7,628 nt of DNA. Source: JBDKTH01 sp964558295. GTDB taxonomy: Bacteria > Planctomycetota > Planctomycetia > Pirellulales > Thermoguttaceae. Numbering within the stretch: position 1 is the stretch's first letter; every line of letters begins with the position of its first letter. A program made the position numbers and the translations under genes. Under the pieces are notes generated by a model. That model was not told the origin of the DNA, ran no database searches, and saw only the letters and a list, made by a program, of their open reading frames with translations. The stretch is from positions 1 to 7,628 of the forward strand of contig CAZLDQ010000252.1 in NCBI GenBank assembly GCA_964558295.1, in the 5' to 3' direction. Below are positions 1 through 6,292 of this stretch, piece after piece.

Positions 1-155
1 TCCACAACGGCGTCACGATTCACGACCGCCGCAAGCTCCCCGGCCCGACCGGCGGTGCAATGGACGGCAACGTCGCCGAGCCCGGCGGTATCTATCTGCA
101 AGACCACGGCAATCCGGTACGGTTCCGCAATATCTGGCTTGTGGAGACCCCGTGA
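1..155 (+). CDS. C-terminal end of a DUF1080 (3-keto-disaccharide hydrolase family) protein, 5' truncated by the window
   Basis: The frame starting at base 3 is open from the window edge and ends with TGA at 153-155, giving 50 residues. The pattern HNGVTIHDRRKLPGPTGG, then EPGGIYLQDHGNPVRFRNIW, is the characteristic C-terminal strand pair of the DUF1080 family (PF06439), a concanavalin/LamG-like beta-sandwich domain named for 3-keto-disaccharide hydrolase activity. Such proteins are usually secreted, but the N-terminus is outside the window, so signal peptide, full length and any fused domain cannot be judged. It lies 57 nt upstream of oxidoreductase A on the same strand, consistent with co-transcription. 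By inference it would cleave or bind the keto-glycosides made by the neighbouring dehydrogenases. The family assignment rests on the tail motif alone but is quite distinctive; the exact activity is unknown. Confidence 0.85.
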   Translation, partial: HNGVTIHDRRKLPGPTGGAMDGNVAEPGGIYLQDHGNPVRFRNIWLVETP

Positions 156-212
156 GATCTCGAGTTGCGGAAAACGGACAGTAGGCACAGTCTTTTTTGA
201 GGACCCAAGGAC

Positions 213-1589
213 ATGGAAACGAAGAACCGAGCACAAAGGCGGGACGGGGCGCTGTCTCGTCGTGATTTCATGGGCGCCGCGGGGGCGGTCGCCGCATTTA
301 CGGTCGTGCCCCGACATGTTCTGGGCGGCCAAGGCAACACGGCCCCCAGCGAGAAGGTCAATGTCGCCGCGATCGGCGCCGGCGGCATGGGGGCGGGTAA
401 TACCGATGCCTGCGCCGGCGCGGGGGCCAATATCGTGGCTCTGTGTGACGTGGATTTCGAAAGAGCCGCCGGGCAGTTCAAGAAGTACCCCAACGCCAAG
501 CAGTACAAAGACTTTCGCAAGATGCTCGACGAGCAGAAGGACATCGACGCGGTGATCGTGGCAACGCCCGACCACATGCATGCGATCGCCTCGATCGCCG
601 CGATGCGGCGGGGCAAGCACGTGTACTGCCAGAAACCGTTGACTCGCCTCGTGTCCGAGGCCCGCGCGATGACCGAGGCGGCCCGTAAATTCAAGGTCGT
701 CACCCAGATGGGCAATCAGGGGCACTCGGGCGACGGCGTCCGAGACATCTGCGAATGGATTTGGGCCGGTGTGATCGGCGAGGTCAAAGAGGTCCACGCC
801 TGGACGAACCGTCCGGTTTGGCCGCAGGGCATCAATCGGCCAAGCGAAGTCCATGAGATCCCCAGCACGCTGGATTGGAACCTGTGGCTGGGGCCTGCTC
901 CCGAACGTCCGTTCAATAGGATCTATCTGCCGTTCAATTGGCGCGGCTGGTGGGATTTCGGCGGCGGCGCGCTGGCCGACATGGCCTGCCATGTGTTGGA
1001 CCCGGTGTTCTGGGCGCTCAAACTCAAGTACCCGGTCAGCGTCGAGGCGAGTTGTACCCCGGTCAATAACGAGACGTTCCCTCAGGCCTCGATCGTCCAC
1101 TACGAGTACCCCGCTCGCGAAGGCATGCCCGCCGTGCAGGTCCACTGGTACGACGGCGGCCTCAAGCCTCAGCGTCCGGAAGCGCTGGAAGTCGGCCGGC
1201 CGCTAGATCAGGCTTCGAGCAACGTACTGTTCATCGGCAGTAAGGGTGTTCTCCGCTGTGGCGAGTACGGCGACAATCCTCAGCTTGTGCCCTACGAGCG
1301 GCATCGGGAGTTCGTGAAGAACAAACCTCCGCAGACGCTCAAGCGGATCCGGACCAGCCACGAGGGCAACTGGCTGGAGGCTATTCGGACAGGCGGTCAG
1401 GCCACGTCGCACTTCGACTACGCGGGACCTTTCACCGAGATGGTTACGATGGGCAATCTCGCCATCCGACCCGAGAACGTCGGTAAGAAGCTCCTCTGGG
1501 ACGGCGAGAACATGCGTGTCATCAATGACGAGAAGGCCAACGAGTACGTGCAGATGCACTATCGGGACGGTTGGTCGCTCGAGATGTAG
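213..1589 (+). CDS. Gfo/Idh/MocA-family oxidoreductase A, Tat-exported
   Basis: This 458-residue protein is full length for the secreted Gfo/Idh/MocA family. The ATG at 213 has GAGGA at 199-203, nine bases upstream; later starts would lose the Tat motif. A twin-arginine signal (SRRDFM, RR at 16-17) is followed by a hydrophobic stretch to VPRHVLGG near 39. The Rossmann half shows GAGGMG at 55-60, CDVD at 78-81 and ATPDH at 117-121. The usual EKP triad reads QKP at 140-142. The C-terminal half has GNQGHSG (167-173), WRGWWDFG (243-250) and DMACH (256-260), the D-x-x-x-H catalytic-type motif. The distal part differs from paralogues C, D and E: VPYER replaces IPESR, and TSHEGNW replaces the PGHH(K/R)EW motif. 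Expected role is NAD(P)-dependent oxidation or reduction of a sugar or glycoside outside the cytoplasm; the substrate cannot be read from sequence. It is the first oxidoreductase after the DUF1080 gene. Confidence 0.93.
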   Translation: METKNRAQRRDGALSRRDFMGAAGAVAAFTVVPRHVLGGQGNTAPSEKVNVAAIGAGGMGAGNTDACAGAGANIVALCDVDFERAAGQFKKYPNAKQYKDFRKMLDEQKDIDAVIVATPDHMHAIASIAAMRRGKHVYCQKPLTRLVSEARAMTEAARKFKVVTQMGNQGHSGDGVRDICEWIWAGVIGEVKEVHAWTNRPVWPQGINRPSEVHEIPSTLDWNLWLGPAPERPFNRIYLPFNWRGWWDFGGGALADMACHVLDPVFWALKLKYPVSVEASCTPVNNETFPQASIVHYEYPAREGMPAVQVHWYDGGLKPQRPEALEVGRPLDQASSNVLFIGSKGVLRCGEYGDNPQLVPYERHREFVKNKPPQTLKRIRTSHEGNWLEAIRTGGQATSHFDYAGPFTEMVTMGNLAIRPENVGKKLLWDGENMRVINDEKANEYVQMHYRDGWSLEM

Positions 1590-1750
1590 AAGAGGATTTG
1601 ATGCCGAGGCGTCCTGCTCGTGTGCGCAAAGACAGGCCCCCCGGCCACCGGTTCGAATTTCGACTATTCAGATCCCTTTTTGGGGAGTGTCGTCGTGAGA
1701 AATCTGGCTGAGCTGCATCCGGAAAGAACGCTGCTCTGGGACGGCGAGAA
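1494..1750 (+). repeat. 17-bp direct repeat pair (1494-1510 and 1734-1750) joining gene A's 3' end and the downstream fragment
   Basis: The string CTCTGGGACGGCGAGAA occurs exactly at 1494-1510 inside gene A and again at 1734-1750 inside the headless fragment. The offset is exactly 240 bases, a multiple of three, so both copies encode LWDGEN in the same frame. Similarity continues at protein level on both sides (FDY..PF upstream; NDE and GWSL downstream) but is weaker at DNA level. This fits an old partial duplication or the scar of a lost tandem copy. The feature spans the outer limits of the pair. Confidence 0.8.
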
Positions 1751-1823
1751 TATGCCGGTCACCAACGACGAACGATCGGACGCCTTCATGCGGCCGCTCT
1801 TCCGCGAGGGATGGTCCCTGTAA
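1602..1823 (+). pseudogene. Headless remnant of a sixth Gfo/Idh/MocA oxidoreductase (C-terminal about 70 codons only)
   Basis: After gene A's TAG (1587-1589) and an in-frame TGA (1599-1601), the same frame stays open to TAA at 1821-1823. The translation aligns to the last part of the family: PPATGSNFDYSDPF resembles D's PPAGSNFEYAGPL, LLWDGENMPVTNDE resembles A's LLWDGENMRVINDE, and it ends in REGWSL like A and D. The Rossmann domain, catalytic motifs and signal peptide are all missing, so it cannot be an active enzyme. No ATG begins the frame. A GTG at 1620, with GAGG at 1606-1609, could start a 67-residue peptide, so translation is possible but unproven. It is best read as what remained after deletion of most of a tandem paralogue, or as a partial duplication of A's 3' end. 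The matching part is free of frameshifts, so it may be fairly young. Confidence 0.8.
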
Positions 1824-1848
1824 TCAGAGAATTTTATTGTTTCAAAGT

Positions 1849-1855
1849 AAAGGAG
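1849..1855 (+). promoter_or_regulatory. Ribosome binding site of gene B, fixing the start at 1864
   Basis: AAAGGAG at 1849-1855 lies eight bases before the ATG at 1864, close to ideal spacing. This decides against the in-frame TTG at 1837, which would add nine residues and place the binding site inside the gene. The ATG start gives MANISRRQF, a normal short Tat n-region. Confidence 0.8.
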
Positions 1856-1863
1856 CCAAACTC

Positions 1864-3237
1864 ATGGCAAACATCTCACGTCGTCAATTCGTCAGGGGCG
1901 TTGCCGCCGCCGGGGCTGCGAGCGTCGCATTCCCAAACATCATCCGGGCGCAAGGCCTCAACGAGAAGCTCCAAGTCGGGTTCGTCGCGGTCGGCGGCCG
2001 GGCGGGCGCTCATACGGAAGCTTCCCATAAGGCCGGGCTTCAGTGCGTCGCCTTTGCCGAAGTGGACAAGACCCGCTGGAACGGCGTTCTGGGCAAAGCG
2101 GGCTGGGAACAGGCCAAAGGCTATACCGACTGGCGGAAGCTGTTCCAGAACCACGCCAAGGAGCTCGATGTGGTGTTCGTGTCCACGCCGGACCACACCC
2201 ATTTCGCTCCGACGATGACCGCTGTCTCGATGGGTATCCACTGCTACACCGAGAAGCCCCTGACCTGGTCGGTCCGCGAGGCGCAGCTCTTGGCGGCCGC
2301 CTACGCCAAGAATCCCAAGGTCGTCACGCAGCAGGGTAACCAAGGCCATGCCGGCAACGGCTGGCGACTCGCCTACGAGTACATCAAGGCCGGCGCCGTC
2401 GGCGACGTCAAGGAGTTTCACACCTGGACGAATCGCCCGATCTGGCCGCAGGGCGGCGACCGTCCGGAAGGCTCGGACCCGGTTCCCGACACGCTGGACT
2501 GGGAGGCCTGGATCGGACCGGCTCCGATGCGTCCTTACAAGGGCAACCGGGCTTATCATGACTTTAACTGGCGCGGCGTGGTCGATTTCGGCTCCGGCGC
2601 GCTGGGCGACATGGCTTGTCACACCACCGACGGGATCTATGCGATCATGAATCCCGGCTATGCCGCGACGGCCGAACCGTTCATCATGACCGGTCCTGTC
2701 AAGGATCAGTGGCCCGCGGGCATGGTGGTCAAGTGCACCTACCGTGCCAAAGACGGCCGACCCGGCTTCAAGACCTTCTGGTATGAGGGCAAGGACGGCA
2801 ACGGCCGGCCTTTCATGCCCGATACGCCCGAGGAACTCGAGGCCGACGGGCGTCAACTGCCGAGGACCGGCAACCTGATCATCGGTACCAAGGGTAAGAT
2901 GCTCGTCAACGGCGACTATTGGGAAACCCCGCTGATCATCCCGGAATCGCGTCGCAAGGAATTCGGCAAACCGCCGCAACTGCTTGAGCGTTCCCCGGGC
3001 CATCACGAGGAGTTCTTCATGGCCTGTCGGGGCGAGAAGCCACGGGAGTTCAGCCAGTCCAACTTCAGTTATTCCGGTCCTATGGCCGCCAATATCCAGC
3101 TGGGCAACCTCTGCGCCCGCGCGGGCAAGAAGCTCGAGCTCAACGAGGCCGGTGAGATCATCAGCGATCCGAAGATCAACGAGCTGGCGTGGCGCGAACC
3201 TCGCGACGGTTGGGGGCCGCTGGAGATGAAGGTCTAA
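1864..3237 (+). CDS. Gfo/Idh/MocA-family oxidoreductase B, Tat-exported, divergent subfamily
   Basis: This 457-residue protein starts at the ATG at 1864 behind a strong ribosome binding site. The Tat signal is ISRRQFV (RR 6-7), a hydrophobic Ala-rich stretch, then FPNIIRAQ at 23-30, a different leader end from the VPRHVLGG type of A, D and E. Family motifs are FAEVD (64-68), STPDH (107-111), EKP (130-132), GNQGHAG (158-164), WRGVVDFG (236-243) and DMACH (249-253). The nucleotide-binding loop is odd: where the other four have G-x-G-G-x-G, B reads AVGGRAG at 42-48, with Ala at the first and third glycine positions. Its middle region (about 270-330) and C-terminus (GWGPLEMKV) also differ, so B is an outgroup to A, C, D and E rather than a recent tandem copy. 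It is probably an exported sugar/glycoside oxidoreductase; cofactor affinity may be altered. Substrate unknown. Confidence 0.92.
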   Translation: MANISRRQFVRGVAAAGAASVAFPNIIRAQGLNEKLQVGFVAVGGRAGAHTEASHKAGLQCVAFAEVDKTRWNGVLGKAGWEQAKGYTDWRKLFQNHAKELDVVFVSTPDHTHFAPTMTAVSMGIHCYTEKPLTWSVREAQLLAAAYAKNPKVVTQQGNQGHAGNGWRLAYEYIKAGAVGDVKEFHTWTNRPIWPQGGDRPEGSDPVPDTLDWEAWIGPAPMRPYKGNRAYHDFNWRGVVDFGSGALGDMACHTTDGIYAIMNPGYAATAEPFIMTGPVKDQWPAGMVVKCTYRAKDGRPGFKTFWYEGKDGNGRPFMPDTPEELEADGRQLPRTGNLIIGTKGKMLVNGDYWETPLIIPESRRKEFGKPPQLLERSPGHHEEFFMACRGEKPREFSQSNFSYSGPMAANIQLGNLCARAGKKLELNEAGEIISDPKINELAWREPRDGWGPLEMKV

Positions 3238-3262
3238 CTAACCCTGCCTATGGAGTATTCGA

Positions 3263-3302
3263 TCGGTTCCCGGGCCGTTTTCGACGACGGCCCGGGAACT
3301 GA
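3263..3302 (+). terminator. Strong stem-loop between genes B and C (terminator-like, no T-run)
   Basis: The arms 3266-3277 (GTTCCCGGGCCG) and 3288-3299 (CGGCCCGGGAAC) are perfect 12-bp inverted repeats around a 10-base loop. Outward pairs 3265-3300 (G-T), 3264-3301 and 3263-3302 lengthen the stem to 15 bp. It starts 25 bases after gene B's stop. No T-run follows on the + strand, and none follows on the complementary strand either, so a classical intrinsic terminator is not shown. It could be a partial terminator, an mRNA-end stabiliser or a processing site that sets the relative expression of B and C. Confidence 0.55.
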
Positions 3303-3331
3303 ATGGTTGAGAAGGATCGCCAAGTGCCAAT

Positions 3332-3338
3332 GAGGTGA
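3332..3338 (+). promoter_or_regulatory. Probable ribosome binding site of gene C
   Basis: GAGGTGA at 3332-3338 lies five bases before the ATG at 3344. It overlaps the in-frame GTG at 3335, which would add only three residues and has no good site of its own. An ATG at 3330 is out of frame and stops after two codons. The ATG at 3344 is therefore preferred, at moderate certainty. Confidence 0.6.
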
Positions 3339-3343
3339 GTCCC

Positions 3344-4744
3344 ATGAGAGGGTCAGGCGAAACGATCGATCGGAATTCGGGTTTGTCGCGCCGGGAATTG
3401 ATGGGGATCGCGACCGCAACGGCGGCCTTCACATTTGTGCCCAAACGCGTCTTGGGCGGAGCTGGCCAAGATTCGGCCAACAACAAGCTCAATATCGCAG
3501 GCATCGGCGTCGGTGGCCAAGGCGGCGGCAATATGAACGCTCTGAGCAGCGAGAACATTGTCGCTCTATGCGATGTGGACGAGAGGCGTGCGGCCGGGAC
3601 CTTCAACAAATTTCCGAATGCCCGAAAGTACAAAGACTTTCGTCGGATGTTCGACAGGGAACACAAGAACATCGACGCGGTAATGATCGCCACGCCGGAC
3701 CATTGCCACGCCCCGGCGGCAATCATGGCCATGAAAATGGGCAAGCATGTCTATTGCGAGAAGCCCATGGCGCACACGATCTTTGAAGCCCGCCGGATGA
3801 CGGAAGTCGCCCGGGAGATGAAGGTCGTCACCCAGATGGGGCAAGGCGGCCACGCCGGCGAGGGGCTTCGCCTGACCTATGAATTCATCCACGACGGTGC
3901 GATCGGCCCGGTCCGCGAGGTCCACGTCTGGAGCGACCGGCCCGGCACGCCGGAGCGTCCCTGGTGGCCGCAAGGCATTGAGCGACCCACGGAGGTCATC
4001 CCGGTTCCTGACGGGCTCGATTGGGATTTGTGGCTTGGCCCCGCCCGATGGCGTCCTTACGCCAAATTCCCCGACGGCCGGGGCGGCGAAGCCACGTATT
4101 GTCCTTTCAATTGGCGTGGCTGGTGGGATTTCGGCTGCGGCGCCATGGGTGACATGGCGGTGCACAACGCCGATCCCGCGTTCTTCTGTCTCGATCTCGA
4201 CGCTCCGACGGCGGTCGAGGCCGAGACCAGCGGTTCCAACGACGAAACCCTGCCAAAGTGGTCCATCATCACCTACGAATTCCCAGCCAAAGGCAGTCGA
4301 CCGGCCGTCAAGATGGTCTGGTACGACGGCGCCAAGATGCCCCCGCGTCCGCCGGAACTCGAAGAGGGCCGCAAGCTCGAAGACAACGGCATCCTGTTCG
4401 TCGGCGACAAGGGCAAGATGGTCTGCGGTGGTTGGTCCGGCCCGCCGAGACTGATCCCGGAATCGAGGATGAAGGAATACAAGAAGCCCGAGAAAACACT
4501 GCCTCGCTCGCCCGGTCACCACAAAGAGTGGATCGATGCCTGCAAGGCCGGCAAGTCCGAGATGGCGATGGCCGGGTTCTGGTACTCCGGGCCGTTTACC
4601 GAGGCGCTGCTGGTGGGCAATCTGGCCGTGCGGCTGGGCCGACGGGTCGAGTGGGACAGCAAGGCGATGCGTTCGCCGAACTGCCCCGAGGCGGACAACT
4701 ACATCACGAAGTTCTACCGGGCCGGGTGGAATTTCGTGTCGTGA
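3344..4744 (+). CDS. Gfo/Idh/MocA-family oxidoreductase C, Tat-exported
   Basis: With the ATG at 3344 the product is 466 residues. The Tat signal is LSRRELM (RR 16-17), then a hydrophobic stretch ending VPKRVLGG. The Rossmann half has GVGGQG (55-60), CDVD (76-79), ATPDH (116-120) and a canonical EKP (139-141). The catalytic half has WRGWWDFG (257-264), DMAVH (270-274), the IPESR loop and the RSPGHHKEW motif. Two insertions set it apart: about four residues before WWPQG (SDRPGTPERPWWPQG near 197-211), and about seven to ten before the FNWRGWW motif (FPDGRGGEATYC near 242-253). The conserved GNQGH of A, B and D reads GQGGH. These changes sit in regions that shape the substrate pocket in this family, so a distinct substrate is a fair inference. 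It follows the B-C hairpin and precedes D by 77 nt. Confidence 0.93.
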   Translation: MRGSGETIDRNSGLSRRELMGIATATAAFTFVPKRVLGGAGQDSANNKLNIAGIGVGGQGGGNMNALSSENIVALCDVDERRAAGTFNKFPNARKYKDFRRMFDREHKNIDAVMIATPDHCHAPAAIMAMKMGKHVYCEKPMAHTIFEARRMTEVAREMKVVTQMGQGGHAGEGLRLTYEFIHDGAIGPVREVHVWSDRPGTPERPWWPQGIERPTEVIPVPDGLDWDLWLGPARWRPYAKFPDGRGGEATYCPFNWRGWWDFGCGAMGDMAVHNADPAFFCLDLDAPTAVEAETSGSNDETLPKWSIITYEFPAKGSRPAVKMVWYDGAKMPPRPPELEEGRKLEDNGILFVGDKGKMVCGGWSGPPRLIPESRMKEYKKPEKTLPRSPGHHKEWIDACKAGKSEMAMAGFWYSGPFTEALLVGNLAVRLGRRVEWDSKAMRSPNCPEADNYITKFYRAGWNFVS

Positions 4745-4788
4745 GGCATTGCCGTATTGACCCTGGGCGCCGCGCAGAGCAGCGCATG

Positions 4789-4811
4789 TCTGCAACACGA
4801 ACTGTTGCAGA
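4789..4811 (+). promoter_or_regulatory. Perfect hairpin abutting the ribosome binding site of gene D
   Basis: TCTGCAACA (4789-4797) and TGTTGCAGA (4803-4811) form a 9-bp perfect stem around the five-base loop CGAAC. The last base of the stem is the first A of the AAAGGAG ribosome binding site (4811-4817) of gene D. A structure this close could influence ribosome access or mark an mRNA processing point. It also lies between two possible in-frame starts of gene D (4786 and 4822). No T-run follows, so it is not a clear terminator. Confidence 0.5.
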
Positions 4812-4817
4812 AAGGAG
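4811..4817 (+). promoter_or_regulatory. Ribosome binding site of gene D, favouring the start at 4822
   Basis: AAAGGAG at 4811-4817 is four bases before the ATG at 4822, somewhat tight but strong. The alternative in-frame ATG at 4786 has only a weak GAG-type upstream sequence. The 4822 start gives MNRRQML, the short-n-region Tat leader often seen in planctomycete proteins. Confidence 0.7.
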
Positions 4818-4821
4818 ACCG

Positions 4822-6183
4822 ATGAATAGGCGTCAAATGCTTGGTGGGGCGGCGAGTGTTGCCGCTTTTACAATTGTGCCGCGACATGTGCTCGCGGGTT
4901 CCAGGCAGACGCCGCCGAGCGAGAAGTTGAATATCGCTGGCATTGGCGTGGGGGGGCAGGGGGCAGGGGACCTCGCCAATATGGCAAGCGAGAACATCGT
5001 GGCCCTTTGTGATGTCGATCCCAGGCGGGGCTCAGAGACTTTCCAGCGGAACCCGAATGCCAGACAGTATGTTGATTTTCGGGTGATGCTTGAGAAAGAG
5101 GGAAAAAACATCGACGCTGTCGTGGTGGCGACACCGGACCATACGCATGCGGTTGCATCCATGATGGCGATCAAGATGGGCAAGCATGTCTATTGCGAAA
5201 AGCCCTTGACATACTCCATGCACGAGGCTCGGGAGTTGGCGAAGGCGGCCCGCGAGGCCAAAGTCGCGACGCAGATGGGCAACCAAGGCCACTCCGGCGA
5301 GGGGATTCGCCTGATCTGCGAGTGGATCTGGGATGGCGCGATCGGCGCGGTTCGTGAGGTGCATGCCTGGACGACTCATGCAGTGTGGCCGCAGGGCATG
5401 GAGCGTCCGAAGGAAACGCTGGCTATGCCGGAGGGACTCGATTGGGATCTTTGGGTTGGTCCGGCGCCGTATCGACCCTATCATCCCGCTTATGCGCCGA
5501 CGTTGTGGCGCGGTTGGTGGGATTTTGGCACCGGCGCCCTGGGCGACATGGGATGTCACAACCTGGACCCGGTGTTCTGGGCTCTCAAGCTCGGGGCTCC
5601 GACCAGCGTGGAGGCCAGTTGTTCGATCTATGTGCCCACGGTCACCTGGGACAAGCCCTTCAACAATGAAAGTTATCCGCAGGCGTCGATCGTGCGGTAC
5701 GAGTTCCCCCAGCGAGAAGGAATGCCGCCTCTGGAATTAACCTGGTACGACGGCGGTCTGATGCCGCGAAGGCCCCCTGAACTCGAGCCCGGTCGGCAGC
5801 TCGGCGACAAGCTCGGTGGCGTGATCTTCGTCGGCGACAGAGGCAAGCTCACTTGCGGCAGCTACGGCAACAGCCCGCGTCTGATTCCCGAGTCGCGGAT
5901 GAAGGACGACCGGCGTCCGACTCCACGCATTTTACGGTCCGTGGGCCATCACAAAGAGTGGATTGAGGCCTGCAAAGGCGGCCCGCCTGCAGGCTCGAAC
6001 TTCGAGTACGCAGGTCCACTGACCGAGCTGGTTCTTCTGGGCAATATCGCCGTGCGGATGAGTCTCAAGACCCAGGAGAAGGGCCTGCGGCTGGCTTACG
6101 ATGGGCCGAGCCTGAAAATCACGAATTTGCCCGAGGCCAATGACTTTTTCCATCGACAGTATCGGCAAGGGTGGAGCCTGTAG
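4822..6183 (+). CDS. Gfo/Idh/MocA-family oxidoreductase D, Tat-exported
   Basis: The product is 453 residues from the ATG at 4822, or 465 from 4786. The Tat signal is unusually close to the start (NRRQML, RR 3-4) and is followed by a hydrophobic stretch ending VPRHVLAG. Rossmann motifs are GVGGQG (42-47), CDVD (63-66), ATPDH (103-107) and EKP (126-128). The catalytic half has GNQGHSG (153-159), WRGWWDFG (229-236), DMGCH (242-246), IPESR and RSVGHHKEW. It differs at TTHAVWPQG, where A and B have TNRPxWPQG, and carries a small extension (SIYVPTVTWDKP) before the NNESYPQASIV strand. It is closest in pattern to E and A, and shares a 27-base exact match with E. Expected role is exported NAD(P)-dependent sugar/glycoside oxidoreductase; substrate not determinable. 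The open frame continues far upstream (to 4258) only because gene C's codons lack stops in that frame. Confidence 0.93.
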   Translation: MNRRQMLGGAASVAAFTIVPRHVLAGSRQTPPSEKLNIAGIGVGGQGAGDLANMASENIVALCDVDPRRGSETFQRNPNARQYVDFRVMLEKEGKNIDAVVVATPDHTHAVASMMAIKMGKHVYCEKPLTYSMHEARELAKAAREAKVATQMGNQGHSGEGIRLICEWIWDGAIGAVREVHAWTTHAVWPQGMERPKETLAMPEGLDWDLWVGPAPYRPYHPAYAPTLWRGWWDFGTGALGDMGCHNLDPVFWALKLGAPTSVEASCSIYVPTVTWDKPFNNESYPQASIVRYEFPQREGMPPLELTWYDGGLMPRRPPELEPGRQLGDKLGGVIFVGDRGKLTCGSYGNSPRLIPESRMKDDRRPTPRILRSVGHHKEWIEACKGGPPAGSNFEYAGPLTELVLLGNIAVRMSLKTQEKGLRLAYDGPSLKITNLPEANDFFHRQYRQGWSL

Positions 6184-6216
6184 GAATTGAGTATCAATGA
6201 TTGACGAGTGATGGTG

Positions 6217-6267
6217 CTCGATGGTCCCTCATCGAGTCCGGGTGGCGGCGACAAGCGCAGCTTGTTG
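6217..6267 (+). other. Two short adjacent hairpins in the D-E spacer
   Basis: The first hairpin pairs CTCGATG (6217-6223) with CATCGAG (6230-6236) around a six-base loop. The second pairs CGACAAGC (6249-6256) with GCTTGTTG (6260-6267) around a three-base loop, with one G-T pair. Neither is followed by a T-run. They occupy much of the 109-base gap between D and E and end ten bases before the ribosome binding site of E. A processing or attenuation role is possible; chance pairing in GC-rich DNA is not excluded. Confidence 0.35.
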
Positions 6268-6292
6268 ACGGTGATGAAGGAAGGGAATAGAA

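Noticed and set aside
156..212. Promoter in the spacer before gene A
   Set aside because: TTGCGG near 169 is a poor -35 match and no -10 box follows. The short distance to the DUF1080 gene makes co-transcription as likely.
1601..1711. Small ATG-started frame behind AGAGG after gene A
   Set aside because: It gives an Arg-rich 36-residue peptide with no family similarity and overlaps the remnant, whose frame does show homology.
1823..1850. AT-rich stretch before gene B as a promoter
   Set aside because: A TATTGT at 1835-1840 resembles a -10 box, but no -35-like sequence lies at suitable spacing. Not enough to call.
1876..3006. 376-residue minus-strand open frame opposite gene B
   Set aside because: Antisense shadow of gene B; no recognisable domain.
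3566..4798. 410-residue minus-strand open frame opposite gene C
   Set aside because: Antisense shadow of gene C with no recognisable motif.
4258..4821. Open frame upstream of gene D that would make a 641-residue protein
   Set aside because: It is a stop-free frame overlapping gene C out of phase. The upstream translation has no family similarity, while gene D's own start with AAAGGAG at 4811-4817 gives a correct Tat leader.
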